This document shows positions 51,468-61,135 of a stretch of 64,000 bases of DNA, one piece after another. Positions within the stretch are counted from its first letter, which is position 1. The number at the start of each line of letters is the position of its first letter. The position numbers were made by a program, and so were the translations under genes. A model generated the notes under the pieces. It saw only the letters and a list, made by a program, of their open reading frames with translations, had not been told where the DNA came from and made no database searches. Source of the stretch: Luteitalea sp. (GTDB lineage: Bacteria; Acidobacteriota; Vicinamibacteria; Vicinamibacterales; Vicinamibacteraceae); contig WHTZ01000029.1 in NCBI GenBank assembly GCA_009377495.1, positions 1 through 64,000 on the forward strand, written 5' to 3'.

Positions 51468-53990
51468 CTACTTCAAATGCTCCTCGAATAGCTTTAAGAT
51501 CCGGCGGTATTCATCAGCCCAGCTCGTCTCCTCTTCGAACGCGTGGCTCTCGGCGGGGTACCCAGCCAGTTCCCAGTTCTGCTTGCGCAGCTCGATCAAC
51601 CGCTGCGCGAGGCGGACCGAGTCTTGGAAGTGGACGTTGGTGTCGACCATGCCGTGACAGATGAGCAGGGCGCCCTCGAGCCCTTCCGCGAAGTAGATGG
51701 GAGAGCTGCGCTGATACGCTTTCGCGTCCTCCTGCGGGATGTTGAGGATGTTCGACGTGTAGGAGTGGTTGTAGTGCGCCCAGTCGGTGACCGGCCGAAG
51801 CGCCGCGCCCGCCGCAAAGACCTCCGGCTGCGTAAACATCGCCATGAGCGTGAGGAACCCGCCGTAGCTGCCGCCGTAGACGCCGAGGCGCTTCGCGTCG
51901 ACGCCTTCTTGCGCTACCAGGTACTTCGCGCCGTCGACGATGTCGTCGAGATCCTTGCCGCCCATGTGCCGGTAGATCGCCGTGCGCCAGTCGCGGCCAT
52001 AGCCGGCGCTGCCACGGTAGTCGATGTCGAGCACGACGTAGCCGCGTGACGCGAGCAGATGGTGAAACATGTACTCGCGATAGTAAGTGGACCAGTAGCG
52101 ATGGGCGTTCTGCAAATAGCCGGCGCCGTGGATGAAGATGACGCCCGGACGCTTCGGGTCGCGTGTCGCCCGCAGCATTTCCGGTGTGAAGAGGCGCGCT
52201 CTCACCGCAGCACCATCGCGCGCCTGGAACGTGACGAGCTTCGGATCGAGCCAGGGGAACGAGCGCCACTCGGGCGACGTGCTGGTCGTCACTTGGATCA
52301 CGCGGCTGTCTGCGTTCGAGCCATCCAAGGGCATCAGGTAGACCTCTGGCGGCTTGTTTCCGGCCGAATATACGAGGCCTGCTGTCGCGCCATCGGGTGA
52401 CGGCGCGATGGTGTACCGGCCCGGAGCCGACGTGAGGCGTGACGCCGCCCCACCCGTCGTCGGCACCGCGTACACCTGTCGCTCGCCCGGATCTGCCTCC
52501 GTTGACGAAATGAAAAAGCGTGCACCGTCTTTCGCCAGCGTGACCTCGTCCACCTCCCAGCGGCCGGCTGTCAACGCCTTCGGCACCGGGTTCTCCGCCG
52601 TGGCATCGACCACATAGAGGTGCCGCCACCCGTCGCGTTCGGCCACGAAGTAGAGGTGGCGATTGTCCGGGAGCCAGTTGGCGTCGCCGTCCCTCCGCAG
52701 CCACGCATCGTCGCGCTCGTGGTCGAGCACGGTCGTCGCACCGGTTTGCGGAGCGATCCGCACAATCCATCTATCCTTGTTGTCACTCGATCGAACGACC
52801 GCCACCGCCTGCCGGCCATCGTGGGACAGCTTCAGATCGAGCCAGTTGACTGACGGTCTGGAGCGTGCCGTGCCGTCTGTCGCTGCTGCTGCGGGCTTCT
52901 CGGCGGAATTCTCGGGGACTCCTGTCTCGCGGTTGTCCTGCGCGACATCTTCGCTGGCGCCATGCCCGCGCCCGGTCGGCGCGGCATCCGTGAGTGTCTC
53001 ATCCGCGGTCTGGTCCTGCTCGAGACGTGTCTGCTCAGGCGGCGCGACCGGCCAAAGGACCCACGTCGCCTGTCGCGCTTCGAGATCGAGCACCGCGAGC
53101 CGTCGCGTGTCTTGCGCGTCGCCGACTTTGGTGCGCGCGTGGATCTCGTCGGTGTAGGCAGACTCGGTCAGGTACTCGGGAACGTTGGCGGGCTTGGCGC
53201 TGGCGGGCCGCTCTGATACGAGCACGTACGCGTAGCGCTCCGAGCTGTCCAGTGCGGCGTCCACCATGGATTGGCGCTCGCCGAGCTCGAGGCGAGGAGG
53301 CTCGCGGCGCTCGCGGCGCTCTTCCGCTTCTTTCTTCTTGCGCGCCGACTCGCGCACGTGCTCGAGCAGCTTGGCTTCCTCTTGCTCGAGGTATTCCTGG
53401 CTCTTCGTCAATTGTGGCTCACGTTCCTTCGGCATGCCCTCCATCACCTGGATGACGAGTCCCCCGGAGCGGCCGGTAACGGGCACCAAGAAGAGGGAGT
53501 CCTCACGCGTGAAGGTGACGTGCGTCTCGCCGCGTGCCCAGCGCGGGTTCCCTTCGGGAATAGAGGTTCGCGTGATGTCGACCCGCGTGCCCTTGATCGT
53601 ATCGACGAGCGCGATGTCCCCCTCGTCGACGAACAGCGCACGGCGGTGCGCGCGATCCCAAACCGCGTCCGGTGGCGGGGCGAGCCTGCGTTCGTCTTCG
53701 CTGAGCTTGCGAAGCCCCTTCCCGTCGTGACCTACGACCCAGGTGTCTGGACGGTCCTCCTCCGGCTGGCGCCATTCGAAGTACAAGCGGGTCGAGTCGC
53801 CCGACCAGCGCAAGTCGGACGGCGGATAGCCTACGAGCTTCGGCCCGCGCATAATGCTGTCGACGCTGAGCTCGAACTTCGCTGCGGACGTCGAGGTGGC
53901 AGCCGTTTGCCGAGCGGTCGACTCGGCGGTCGGGGCGACCGGTCCGGCGACAGACAGCACGAGGAGAACGGGGAGGACGGGCAATCGCAT
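51468..53990 (-). CDS. Exported S9-family prolyl oligopeptidase-like serine peptidase
   Basis: An 840-residue secreted peptidase. Signal region MRLPVLPVLLVLSVAGPVAP, a beta-propeller (about residues 50-570) and an alpha/beta-hydrolase domain with the nucleophile GVYGGSYGGFLTL, HGMVDTNVHFQDS (Asp region) and ESHAFEEETSW (His). A charged insertion rich in Glu, Lys and Arg (about residues 190-220) lies in the propeller. The start at 53990 has ACGAGGG upstream; the longer frame to 54188 lacks a signal. It completes the extracellular peptidase set of this window. Confidence 0.9.
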   Translation of the reverse strand: MRLPVLPVLLVLSVAGPVAPTAESTARQTAATSTSAAKFELSVDSIMRGPKLVGYPPSDLRWSGDSTRLYFEWRQPEEDRPDTWVVGHDGKGLRKLSEDERRLAPPPDAVWDRAHRRALFVDEGDIALVDTIKGTRVDITRTSIPEGNPRWARGETHVTFTREDSLFLVPVTGRSGGLVIQVMEGMPKEREPQLTKSQEYLEQEEAKLLEHVRESARKKKEAEERRERREPPRLELGERQSMVDAALDSSERYAYVLVSERPASAKPANVPEYLTESAYTDEIHARTKVGDAQDTRRLAVLDLEARQATWVLWPVAPPEQTRLEQDQTADETLTDAAPTGRGHGASEDVAQDNRETGVPENSAEKPAAAATDGTARSRPSVNWLDLKLSHDGRQAVAVVRSSDNKDRWIVRIAPQTGATTVLDHERDDAWLRRDGDANWLPDNRHLYFVAERDGWRHLYVVDATAENPVPKALTAGRWEVDEVTLAKDGARFFISSTEADPGERQVYAVPTTGGAASRLTSAPGRYTIAPSPDGATAGLVYSAGNKPPEVYLMPLDGSNADSRVIQVTTSTSPEWRSFPWLDPKLVTFQARDGAAVRARLFTPEMLRATRDPKRPGVIFIHGAGYLQNAHRYWSTYYREYMFHHLLASRGYVVLDIDYRGSAGYGRDWRTAIYRHMGGKDLDDIVDGAKYLVAQEGVDAKRLGVYGGSYGGFLTLMAMFTQPEVFAAGAALRPVTDWAHYNHSYTSNILNIPQEDAKAYQRSSPIYFAEGLEGALLICHGMVDTNVHFQDSVRLAQRLIELRKQNWELAGYPAESHAFEEETSWADEYRRILKLFEEHLK

Positions 53991-54306
53991 GGAACCCTCG
54001 TTTCGGTGGGCTGAAGCGCACGGAAACGGCCTCTGACGACGCACCCGGCCTATCCTTTGCAGCAGCCCAACAATGGGCCAGTATACAATCACGCCCGCGG
54101 GTCCCCACGCGCGTGGGGTTGAAGAACCACGGCGTCGGGTTCTCCGTCTATACGCCAAGGTTCGTCTCTTGCATGGAATGCGTGACACGGGGACGCGCAG
54201 GCGCGCGACCGCGGCTTGGAGCTGGTTGCCCGTCTCTTGCGGCTGTCCTCGATCTAAGAGTTACAAAGCGTCCGACCTACGTTCTTTGGACGACTGGAGA
54301 TCCATC

Positions 54307-56169
54307 ATGGGTGTAGAGTCATCAGCCATCTCGCGCCTGCTCGTCACGGCGCTGCTCGTTTCCGGACTTGCGGTGCCCGCTATCGGACAGGAACACTCCG
54401 GTGCGCGGGTCTCGCCGCCGGGGGTCTCCTTGACCATCGGCGCGCCGCAGGCTGGCCAGCCACAACCATCTCAGACGCCGCCGCCGACGACGCCCGCTCA
54501 GCCCGAGGCGCCTGCCGCGCCAACGGATCAGGTAATGCCAACCCCCGGGCCCGCTGACCAGCCGCAGCCGGACCCCAATGCCCGCCAGTTGTCGATTGAC
54601 GATGCGGTGCAGCTCGCGCTGGAGAACAACCTGGGCCTCAAGGTCGTCAGGATCAATCCCCTGCTGTCGGATCTCGGCATCGCCGACGCGCGCTCGAACT
54701 GGACGCCGAGTGTTTCGAGCAATTGGTCCTACCAAGATGCGCAGAGCCCGCCATCCAGCCAGCTCGAAGGCGCGCAGGACATCTCACTCGACCAAACGCT
54801 GACGGGCGATTTTGGATTCGAGCAGCTGCTTCCATGGGGCACCCAGTACAGAGTTGCTTATGAACACAGCCGCTCCGAGTCCAGCAACTTCTTCAGTGCC
54901 TTCAACCCTTCAACCCGAGCTAACGTTAGCTTCTCTTTTGTCCAGCCCCTGCTGCAAGGCTTCCGTATCGACGGCGCGCGTCAGTCCTTGATCGTGAGCC
55001 GGATGGACCGTGAGATTACGGACTATCAGCTTCGGAACAGCGTCATCTCGACGACGCGCCAGGTCAGGAACGCGTATTGGGACTTCGTGAACGCGCGCGG
55101 CAACTTGGAGGTAGCCCGCCGGACGCTCTCGGTGTCGGAGCAGCAGCTTCGCGACAACCAGAAGCGGGTGGAGGTAGGCACGATGGCTCCCATTGAGGTC
55201 ATCGAGGCCGAGGCAGAAGTCGCACAGAATCAAAGCGACGTCATTGCTACAGAGGCGCAGGTCGAAGAGGCGGAAGACGACCTCAGGACGTTGCTGTTCG
55301 ACCCCTCATCACCCGATTACTGGGAGAGGCACTTCGAACCGACCGACGAGCCGACGGTTCGCCTAGAGCCCGTGGACGTCGACTCTGCCATCAAGAACGC
55401 CCTCGCCAACCGCACCGACATTCGCGAAGCGCGCAAGACGTTGGAAATCAACGATGTCTCCGTCCGCTACGCGAAGGATCAAACGCTACCGAGTCTCGGG
55501 CTGCAGGTCGGCTACCAGGCAGGGGCGCTTGGCGGCACGGAGCCCATACGGGGACCCTCCGACAATCCGTTCGAACCTGGGCCGATAATCGGAGAAGAAA
55601 CGAGATCGTACTCCGATGTGTTGGGAGACGTCTTTGGTCTCGACTTCCCCACCTGGTCCGTTGGGGTCAATATGAGTTATCCCATCGGCCGGAGCAGTCA
55701 GGATGTAGGCCTCGCTCGTGCCCGGCTACAGCAGCGACAGGCGCAGCTCCAGATCCGAGATCTCGAGCGTAACGTCAGCCAGGAAATTCGTACCCTCGGC
55801 CGTCAGGTGAACACCCAGATCAGGCTCGTACAGTCGACCCGCGTGGCACGCGAGCTGGCGGAGAAGAACCTCGAGGCCGCACAAAAGAGATTTGCCGTGG
55901 GTATTATCAACCAGTTCGAGGTCATTCAAAGGCAGCGTGACCTCTCGGAAAGGCAGTTCCAGGAGTTGGACGCCATGACCACGTATGCCAAGTCGGTCGT
56001 CGACTTCGAGGCCGCGCAGGAAGGAGCTATTTTTGGTGGTGGCGGTGTCACAGGCGTCGGAGTCAGTCCTACGGGCGGAGCGCCCACAGGAGGCACAGGC
56101 GGTGCGATGGGCGGCACCAACGGCGCAACGGGCGGTCCCACTGGCAATGGCAACGGCGTCCCGCAATAA
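54307..56169 (+). CDS. TolC-family outer-membrane efflux protein
   Basis: Outer-membrane channel of a tripartite efflux or type I secretion system. 620 residues: signal peptide (ISRLLVTALLVSGLAVPAIG), a Pro/Gln-rich linker (about residues 35-85), then two repeated OEP domains (LSIDDAVQLALENNLGLKVV, DSAIKNALANRTDIREARKT; ALRQ-like coiled coils such as RELAEKNLEAAQKRFAVGII). The C-terminal 45 residues are Gly/Thr/Asn-rich low complexity. GGAG eight bases upstream supports the ATG. No pump or membrane-fusion gene is adjacent. Confidence 0.9.
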   Translation: MGVESSAISRLLVTALLVSGLAVPAIGQEHSGARVSPPGVSLTIGAPQAGQPQPSQTPPPTTPAQPEAPAAPTDQVMPTPGPADQPQPDPNARQLSIDDAVQLALENNLGLKVVRINPLLSDLGIADARSNWTPSVSSNWSYQDAQSPPSSQLEGAQDISLDQTLTGDFGFEQLLPWGTQYRVAYEHSRSESSNFFSAFNPSTRANVSFSFVQPLLQGFRIDGARQSLIVSRMDREITDYQLRNSVISTTRQVRNAYWDFVNARGNLEVARRTLSVSEQQLRDNQKRVEVGTMAPIEVIEAEAEVAQNQSDVIATEAQVEEAEDDLRTLLFDPSSPDYWERHFEPTDEPTVRLEPVDVDSAIKNALANRTDIREARKTLEINDVSVRYAKDQTLPSLGLQVGYQAGALGGTEPIRGPSDNPFEPGPIIGEETRSYSDVLGDVFGLDFPTWSVGVNMSYPIGRSSQDVGLARARLQQRQAQLQIRDLERNVSQEIRTLGRQVNTQIRLVQSTRVARELAEKNLEAAQKRFAVGIINQFEVIQRQRDLSERQFQELDAMTTYAKSVVDFEAAQEGAIFGGGGVTGVGVSPTGGAPTGGTGGAMGGTNGATGGPTGNGNGVPQ

Positions 56170-56213
56170 GAAGTAAGGCGCGTGGCACTAAGGATTCGTC
56201 CTACACTGTCCCC

Positions 56214-57029
56214 GTGCGGAAGCTGACGGTTACCGTCATTACGTTCAACGAGGCGCGCCACCTCGCGGCGGCCCTCGAATCAGTGGCCTGGGCGGACGAA
56301 ATCGTCGTCGTCGATGGCGGGAGCAGCGACGACACGGTCGCGGTAGCACGCCGCTACACAGACCGCGTGATTTGCCGTGACTGGCCTGGATTCGGTCCGC
56401 AGAAAAACTACGCAGCCTCTCTTGCCACGAACGATTGGATTCTCACGCTCGACGCCGACGAGCGCGTGACGCCAACGCTGGCGGCGGCCATGCGCGAAAC
56501 GCTCGCCGGTGATCCCAGCGCTGCCGCCTACCGTATGCGACGACTGAGCTGGCACCTTGGCCGCTGGGTGCGCTCCACCGACTGGTATCCCGATTACCAG
56601 ACCCGTCTGTATGACCGGCGACGCGCGGAGTGGGTCGACCGCAAGGTTCACGAAGGCCTGATCGTCGACGGTCGCATTACCTTGCTGCCGGGCGAGCTTC
56701 ACCACTACCCTTATCGCAGCATCAGCGACCATCTGTCGACGATCGATCGCTACACGACGCTGTGGGCCGAGCAAGCGCTCGTCGATGGCCTGCGCGCTCG
56801 CGTGCGTGACCTCGTGCTGCGCCCGCCAGCGGCGTTCTTGCGAAATTATGTCCTCCGGTACGGCTTCATAGACGGCCGGGCAGGCTTCGTCATCTCGCTG
56901 ATGAACACCTCGTACGTCGTGCTCAAGTTTGCGAAGTTGTGGGAGCTCCAGATGGCAAAGCCCAATGCCCAATCCTCAATGCCCAATGCCCAATACCGGA
57001 AGACTTCCAACACCGGAGACGAAGATTAG
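56214..57029 (+). CDS. Family 2 glycosyltransferase (LPS core type)
   Basis: A 271-residue GT2 enzyme from a GTG start: LTVTVITFNEARHLAAALES, EIVVVDGGSSDDTVAVA, GPQKNYAASLATNDWILTLDADE (DxD in LDADE) and VHEGLIVDG, the pattern of WaaE/KdtX-like lipopolysaccharide transferases. C-terminal helices (YVLRYGFIDGRAGFVISLMN) suggest membrane contact. The last 30 residues are partly encoded by an AATGCCCAATGCCC repeat and are probably foreign. The next gene is a GT4 transferase, consistent with surface glycan assembly. Confidence 0.88.
   Translation: MRKLTVTVITFNEARHLAAALESVAWADEIVVVDGGSSDDTVAVARRYTDRVICRDWPGFGPQKNYAASLATNDWILTLDADERVTPTLAAAMRETLAGDPSAAAYRMRRLSWHLGRWVRSTDWYPDYQTRLYDRRRAEWVDRKVHEGLIVDGRITLLPGELHHYPYRSISDHLSTIDRYTTLWAEQALVDGLRARVRDLVLRPPAAFLRNYVLRYGFIDGRAGFVISLMNTSYVVLKFAKLWELQMAKPNAQSSMPNAQYRKTSNTGDED
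56958..56997. repeat. CAATGCCCAATGCCC repeat at the end of the GT2 gene
   Basis: Three to four CCCAATGC units encode PNAQSSMPNAQY at the protein C-terminus; an inverted GAGCATTGGGCAT lies at 57160-57173. Confidence 0.75.
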
Positions 57030-57192
57030 CGGTGCTGAAAGTTCGTGCGGAGTGTCTTGCGTTTGCGTTTGCGCCTTCCGTCGAAGACCCGCACCCACCC
57101 TGAGAGCCTCATAAGGGCTGCAGGCGCGAGCTCTCCACGAGCTACTCTCTGACCTGACCCTTGAGCATTGGGCATCGCCAGCGAGCTCCTAA

Positions 57193-58284
57193 ATGGTATC
57201 GCTCCACATCGACACGGCGCGAACCTGGCGCGGCGGTCAGAATCAGGCGCTCCTTACGGTGCTCGGCTTGCGCGCGCTCGGTCACCGCGCGGTGCTCGTC
57301 GCGCATCCCGACGGCGAGCTGCGGCGTCGTGCGGCCGAAGGGCCAGACCTCATTCCTCTTGCACCGCGCGCGGAAGCCGATTTCGCCACGGCGTGGCGTC
57401 TCGCCCGAGTATTCAAGGACGTGCGACCTGCCGTCGTGCACGCGCACGATCCGCATGGCGTGGCCGTGGCTGCCCTCGCGCTGTCGTTTCAGCGCGTGAC
57501 GCCTGCGCCCGCGTTGGTCGCCTCGCGCCGCGTTGACTTCCTCCTGAAGCACAACACGTTCTCTCGGTGGAAGCACCGGCAGGTGCGTCTCTTCATCTGC
57601 GCATCCGAGGCCATCCGGCAGCTCCTCCTCGGACAGGGCGTCTCTGAGGCACGGTGCGTGACCGTGCACGAGGGCATCGATCTGGATCACGTCGCTGCGC
57701 GCGAGCCACGGTCACTGCACGAAGAATTCTGGCTGCCGCGTGGGGCGCCGGTCGTGCTGAACGTGGCAGCGCTCACCGCCCACAAGGGCCAGCGATACTT
57801 CATCGACGCCGCGGCGCGCGCGCTGCGCCAATTGCCGGACGCCCGGTTCGTGATCCTCGGCGAAGGCGAGCTTCGCTCATCCCTCGAGCGTCAGACGCGC
57901 GAGCTCGGCCTCGAGCGTCACGTCTTGCTGCCTGGTTTTCGGCCCGACGTCCTGTCGCTGCTCAAGACGTGTGACGTGTTCGTCATGAGCTCGGTCATGG
58001 AAGGGCTCGGCACGTCACTGCTCGACGCCATGGCGTGCGCCAAGCCGCTCGTTGCAACGCGTGTCGGTGGCATTCCCGAGGTCGTCGTCGAGGGGGAGAC
58101 GGGCTTGTTGGTCCCGCCACGTGATGGCGACGCGCTCGCGCGCGCGATCCTCGCGCTGCTCACCGACGAGCCGTTGGCGCGGCAGGTCGCATCCGCCGGT
58201 TACGAGCGCGTGCGCCGACGGTTTTCCGCGGAGCGGATGGTGCTCGAGACGTTGGAGGTTTATCAGCGGGTGCTGGGGTGCTGA
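57193..58284 (+). CDS. Family 4 glycosyltransferase
   Basis: A 363-residue GT-B enzyme. N-terminal acceptor domain with TWRGGQNQALLTVL and VVHAHDPHGVAVAALAL; C-terminal nucleotide-sugar domain with VALTAHKGQRYFIDAAA-like segment (quoted from VVLNVAALTAHKG), FVILGEGELRSSLE, MSSVMEGLGTSLLDAMACAKP and VGGIPEVVVEGETGLLVPPRD (quoted in part), the EX7E region of GT4. Likely acts on a lipid-linked or LPS glycan together with the upstream GT2. Confidence 0.9.
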   Translation: MVSLHIDTARTWRGGQNQALLTVLGLRALGHRAVLVAHPDGELRRRAAEGPDLIPLAPRAEADFATAWRLARVFKDVRPAVVHAHDPHGVAVAALALSFQRVTPAPALVASRRVDFLLKHNTFSRWKHRQVRLFICASEAIRQLLLGQGVSEARCVTVHEGIDLDHVAAREPRSLHEEFWLPRGAPVVLNVAALTAHKGQRYFIDAAARALRQLPDARFVILGEGELRSSLERQTRELGLERHVLLPGFRPDVLSLLKTCDVFVMSSVMEGLGTSLLDAMACAKPLVATRVGGIPEVVVEGETGLLVPPRDGDALARAILALLTDEPLARQVASAGYERVRRRFSAERMVLETLEVYQRVLGC

Positions 58285-58367
58285 GGGTGCTGCTTGTCTC
58301 GCCGAAGCGCGAAGGCGGAGGGTGCTGGGGTAGCAAGATGCACGTTTGCAAGGCGCACCGAGAGCAC

Positions 58368-58530
58368 TAAGGGCTCGGTAAGAAATAAGGTTAACATTCT
58401 GGCCGCCGATACATCCCGTCTGGCTGCGTTGCTCGTCGGTCACATACGGCCTGTATGCTCCCTCCTCGCGCCTTGCCAGCCGGGCGCCTCGACGCCCAGA
58501 ATGTCAACCTTATTTCTTACCGAACCCTAA
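58368..58530. mobile_element. MITE-like element with about 40-bp inverted termini
   Basis: The ends TAAGGGCTCGGTAAGAAATA...ACATTCTGG and, inverted, TTAGGGTTCGGTAAGAAATA...ACATTCTGG match in about 90% of 40 positions, enclosing about 80 bp. The inner part contains a CATACGGCCTGTATG palindrome. No open frame fits a transposase, so it resembles a miniature element or palindromic interspersed repeat. It ends 3 bp from the stop of the next gene. Confidence 0.75.
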
Positions 58531-58533
58531 CCA

Positions 58534-59430
58534 TCAGGTCAGGAGATCTTCTAACCGCGTCGCGTTCGCATCCAGCACTCGAACTCCCCACGCTTCTACC
58601 GTGGCACGATCGGCCGCCTCGATCCGCTCGGCTGCCCATGATGGGAGCGGGCCAAACCGGCGTTCGAGCAAGCGCTGAAGCAGGGCCGCCTCGCCACGCT
58701 CAAATCCTCGTTCCTGGCCCTTGCGCTCGCCCTCTTCCAAAATGTACTGATAGAAGCTCGATTCCCGTAGATCTTCCAGGGTTACCATGCCGCGTTCCTC
58801 CACCAGCATCAACAGATCGGTCTTATTGTAGCGAAGGCCCCCCAGCAACGCGAAGCGGCCCGCCAATTCCCGGCGAAGACGGTCATCGGGGATGGCCCGC
58901 AAGCGTCGGAGGGCTTCCAGAACCTCGGTCTCGGTCCGGCGCATCAGCGGCACAAACGGCAGCAGACTCGGGCGGCCAGCCGCGAGCACCTGCGCCGCCG
59001 GCATATCCCACAGGCGGACCACACGGTACCGCACAACGATCACCAACCCGCCGGCACGCACGACCACGCGAGACGGCGACCGGCGGGCGCCCCCACGTGG
59101 TGTGAGCACCAACAGGTAAGTATCGATCGGCTTGCGCAGCCGCAGCCAACCCAAGACGGCGTACTCCAGCACGCGATCGTCCATCGCCGCCTCATCGCGC
59201 GTTTGGACCTCGACATGCGCGACTCGGACGCCCTCAGCAGTGCTGACGTCGTACAGTAAATCGGGCAGACGCACAGGAGCCGACACGTCGCGGGGCACGG
59301 GTGTGACGACAGCCGGCACGTCAGGCGCCAGCGCTCCGAGCACCCGCAGTAGCGCCTCTGGATCGATATCCGCCAGGAATTTGAGTGTCTGATCGTAGGG
59401 CACCGGGGACATGGTCGCGGCACCAGTCAT
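58534..59430 (-). CDS. Rpn/DUF4351-type PD-(D/E)XK family protein
   Basis: A 298-residue protein with the N-terminal nuclease-like fold of Rpn/YhgA-type proteins (PYDQTLKFLADIDPEALLRV, RLPDLLYDVSTAEGVRVAHVEVQT with the D...ExQ core, YAVLGWLRLRKPI). The C-terminal DUF4351 helix region is RGFERGEAALLQRLLERRFG, DANATRLEDLLT. In E. coli Rpn proteins promote RecA-independent recombination; a role in mobility or defence here is inference. ATGs at 59430 and 59412 are both possible. The MITE-like element lies directly behind it. Confidence 0.82.
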   Translation of the reverse strand: MTGAATMSPVPYDQTLKFLADIDPEALLRVLGALAPDVPAVVTPVPRDVSAPVRLPDLLYDVSTAEGVRVAHVEVQTRDEAAMDDRVLEYAVLGWLRLRKPIDTYLLVLTPRGGARRSPSRVVVRAGGLVIVVRYRVVRLWDMPAAQVLAAGRPSLLPFVPLMRRTETEVLEALRRLRAIPDDRLRRELAGRFALLGGLRYNKTDLLMLVEERGMVTLEDLRESSFYQYILEEGERKGQERGFERGEAALLQRLLERRFGPLPSWAAERIEAADRATVEAWGVRVLDANATRLEDLLT

Positions 59431-59602
59431 GCCATGACCATGCCGTCCGCCTGGCCTTCGCGATCTCTTGCAAATCGGCGCGATTAGCCTTTGGCATCCA
59501 CAGATGTGCCGTGAAAATGGCTAATCTTGCACCGCAGCGTGGGCGTGATGATGGCGAGAACTGCCACGCCGTCACTGCTTTTGCTCCTTTGTCTGTTACC
59601 GT

Positions 59603-60469
59603 TCACGCTGTCACCCCATCACGCGGTCGGCAGAATGCCCGGAGCGGGCACCGCTGGTTGCTTCGATTCGTCCCGAAGCCACACGCACCCATCATGCCGA
59701 GGTGGCATAGGGAGAAGTCGTATCGTACCGGATCACGAGGATCGAGACGACGCAGTGACGCCGTGATGTCTACCGCCATCCGCCACCCTGGGCTCCGGTA
59801 GCGGGTGAGGCCGAGGCACCGGCCGACACGGATGACATGCGTGTCGAGCGGCACCACGAGCTGCGCGGGTCGAATCATCGTCCAGCCCCCGGGATCGACC
59901 GCGTCGGATCGCACCATCCACCGTAAGAACAGGTTCAGCCGCTTGCACGCGCTGCCCGACGAGGGGCGCGGAAAGAAGAAGCGTACGCCCTGCCGCGGGA
60001 CGGATTTCCCGTACACCTCACGCACGTCGACGGCGCAGGCGCGAGCCGAGAATCGCTCGACGGCATCCGTGATATCTCGCGCTTCCGGGTCGTGATCATC
60101 CGCGACATAGCGTTCCAGGCTCCCTGCGCAGTCGACCATGTGGCGGAGCACGAGCAAGAGCGCAACGAGGTCCTCACCACGCGTCCAGCGATGCCCGAGC
60201 CCCGCGAACGCGTCCATCACCTCGCGCGGCACAAAGGTGCGCACGAAGCGCGCCGGAGACGACCCCATCAGCGCAAGCAAGCGCTCGACCGACGCCAGCA
60301 CACTGGCCACCCGCCCAAATGCGAGCGCGGATGCGGCAAAAGCCACGATCTCGCGGTCTGCAACCTCCCGGTACCGGTGCACGAACTGAACCGGGTCGGC
60401 CGCGGCATCCTCTCGATTGAACGCTTCGTAGAGGCGGTCGAGCTCGGGCTTGAGCGAGGCCTTCTGCAT
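59603..60469 (-). CDS. TIGR02757 (DUF2400) family protein
   Basis: A 288-residue conserved protein, function unknown. Visible blocks are DPVQFVHRYREVADREIVAF, ALAFGRVASVLASVERLL, WMVRSDAVDPGGWTMI, LVVPLDTHVIRVGRCLGLT and a C-terminal Cys cluster (CHLGMMGACGFGTN, CPLRAFCRP) that may bind a metal or Fe-S cluster. The fold is thought to resemble HhH-GPD glycosylases. It is 9 bp behind the PRTase gene and so belongs to the pyr operon. Confidence 0.85.
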   Translation of the reverse strand: MQKASLKPELDRLYEAFNREDAAADPVQFVHRYREVADREIVAFAASALAFGRVASVLASVERLLALMGSSPARFVRTFVPREVMDAFAGLGHRWTRGEDLVALLLVLRHMVDCAGSLERYVADDHDPEARDITDAVERFSARACAVDVREVYGKSVPRQGVRFFFPRPSSGSACKRLNLFLRWMVRSDAVDPGGWTMIRPAQLVVPLDTHVIRVGRCLGLTRYRSPGWRMAVDITASLRRLDPRDPVRYDFSLCHLGMMGACGFGTNRSNQRCPLRAFCRPRDGVTA

Positions 60470-60478
60470 GCCGAACTC

Positions 60479-61126
60479 TTAGAAGCTCGTCAGCGGGACG
60501 CGGGCGCGGCACATCGGGCACTGATCTGCCGCATAGTTCTCTGGCGCACCGTACTCGACCAGCGAGATATTCGGCACGCCAAGGTCGACCACCGCTTCCA
60601 TACGGTCACAGATCTCGACCGTCGCCATCACATCGCCGCCGGCGTCGCGCACGAGCGCCAGGCATCGCTCAAACGTCTTCCCCGTATTCCGCACATCGTC
60701 CGCTAAGATGACCTGCCGACCAGCGACCGTGCTCGCGTAAAAGGGCCGCAGGACGAGACCCTCATCGCGGTCCTGCGTGAAGGGCGCGAAGCGAAGCGAC
60801 GGATGCGATAGGCTGCGCTGACCATCGAGCAGCCCGGCGAGCGTGTGTGCGAGCAACGCGCCACCGGTCGCGGGTCCGGCAACCACCTCGACCCGCATCT
60901 TGAGCTCATACGGAAGTAGCTCTAGTAGGTCTTGCGCGAGGCGCCAGATGGTTGACGGATGTTGGAAGAGGCGGTGGGGGTTCACGTAGACGCGCCCGTG
61001 GTATCCGTTGCCGTAGTCGAAATGCCCGTCTAGCATCACGACGTCCGATTCGCGGAGCTCCTGCATCGCGCGGCGGCGAACGTCGTCGGTTCGGGTGATC
61101 TTCATCACGGTGGTGTTGGCAGGCAT
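60479..61126 (-). CDS. Phosphoribosyltransferase, orotate-PRTase-like paralogue
   Basis: A 215-residue type I PRTase with the PRPP loop RQVILADDVRNTGKTFERCL (about residues 133-152), VVAGPATGGALLAHTLAG and a C-terminal CPMCRARVPLT. It is distinct from the pyrE at 50855. The position after pyrC suggests a pyrimidine function, such as a second orotate enzyme or base salvage; the sequence does not decide. It ends 9 bp before the TIGR02757 gene. Confidence 0.8.
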   Translation of the reverse strand: MPANTTVMKITRTDDVRRRAMQELRESDVVMLDGHFDYGNGYHGRVYVNPHRLFQHPSTIWRLAQDLLELLPYELKMRVEVVAGPATGGALLAHTLAGLLDGQRSLSHPSLRFAPFTQDRDEGLVLRPFYASTVAGRQVILADDVRNTGKTFERCLALVRDAGGDVMATVEICDRMEAVVDLGVPNISLVEYGAPENYAADQCPMCRARVPLTSF

Positions 61127-61135
61127 TACACATCC

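Noticed and set aside
54073-54306. 78-codon extension of the TolC protein
   Set aside because: It would precede the signal peptide; the ATG at 54307 has a good ribosome site and gives a normal export signal.
59321-59600. Leftward frame with IFTAHLWMPKANRADLQEIAKA upstream of the Rpn gene
   Set aside because: It overlaps the Rpn start, has no recognised family and no conserved partner; possibly an old fragment but not supportable.
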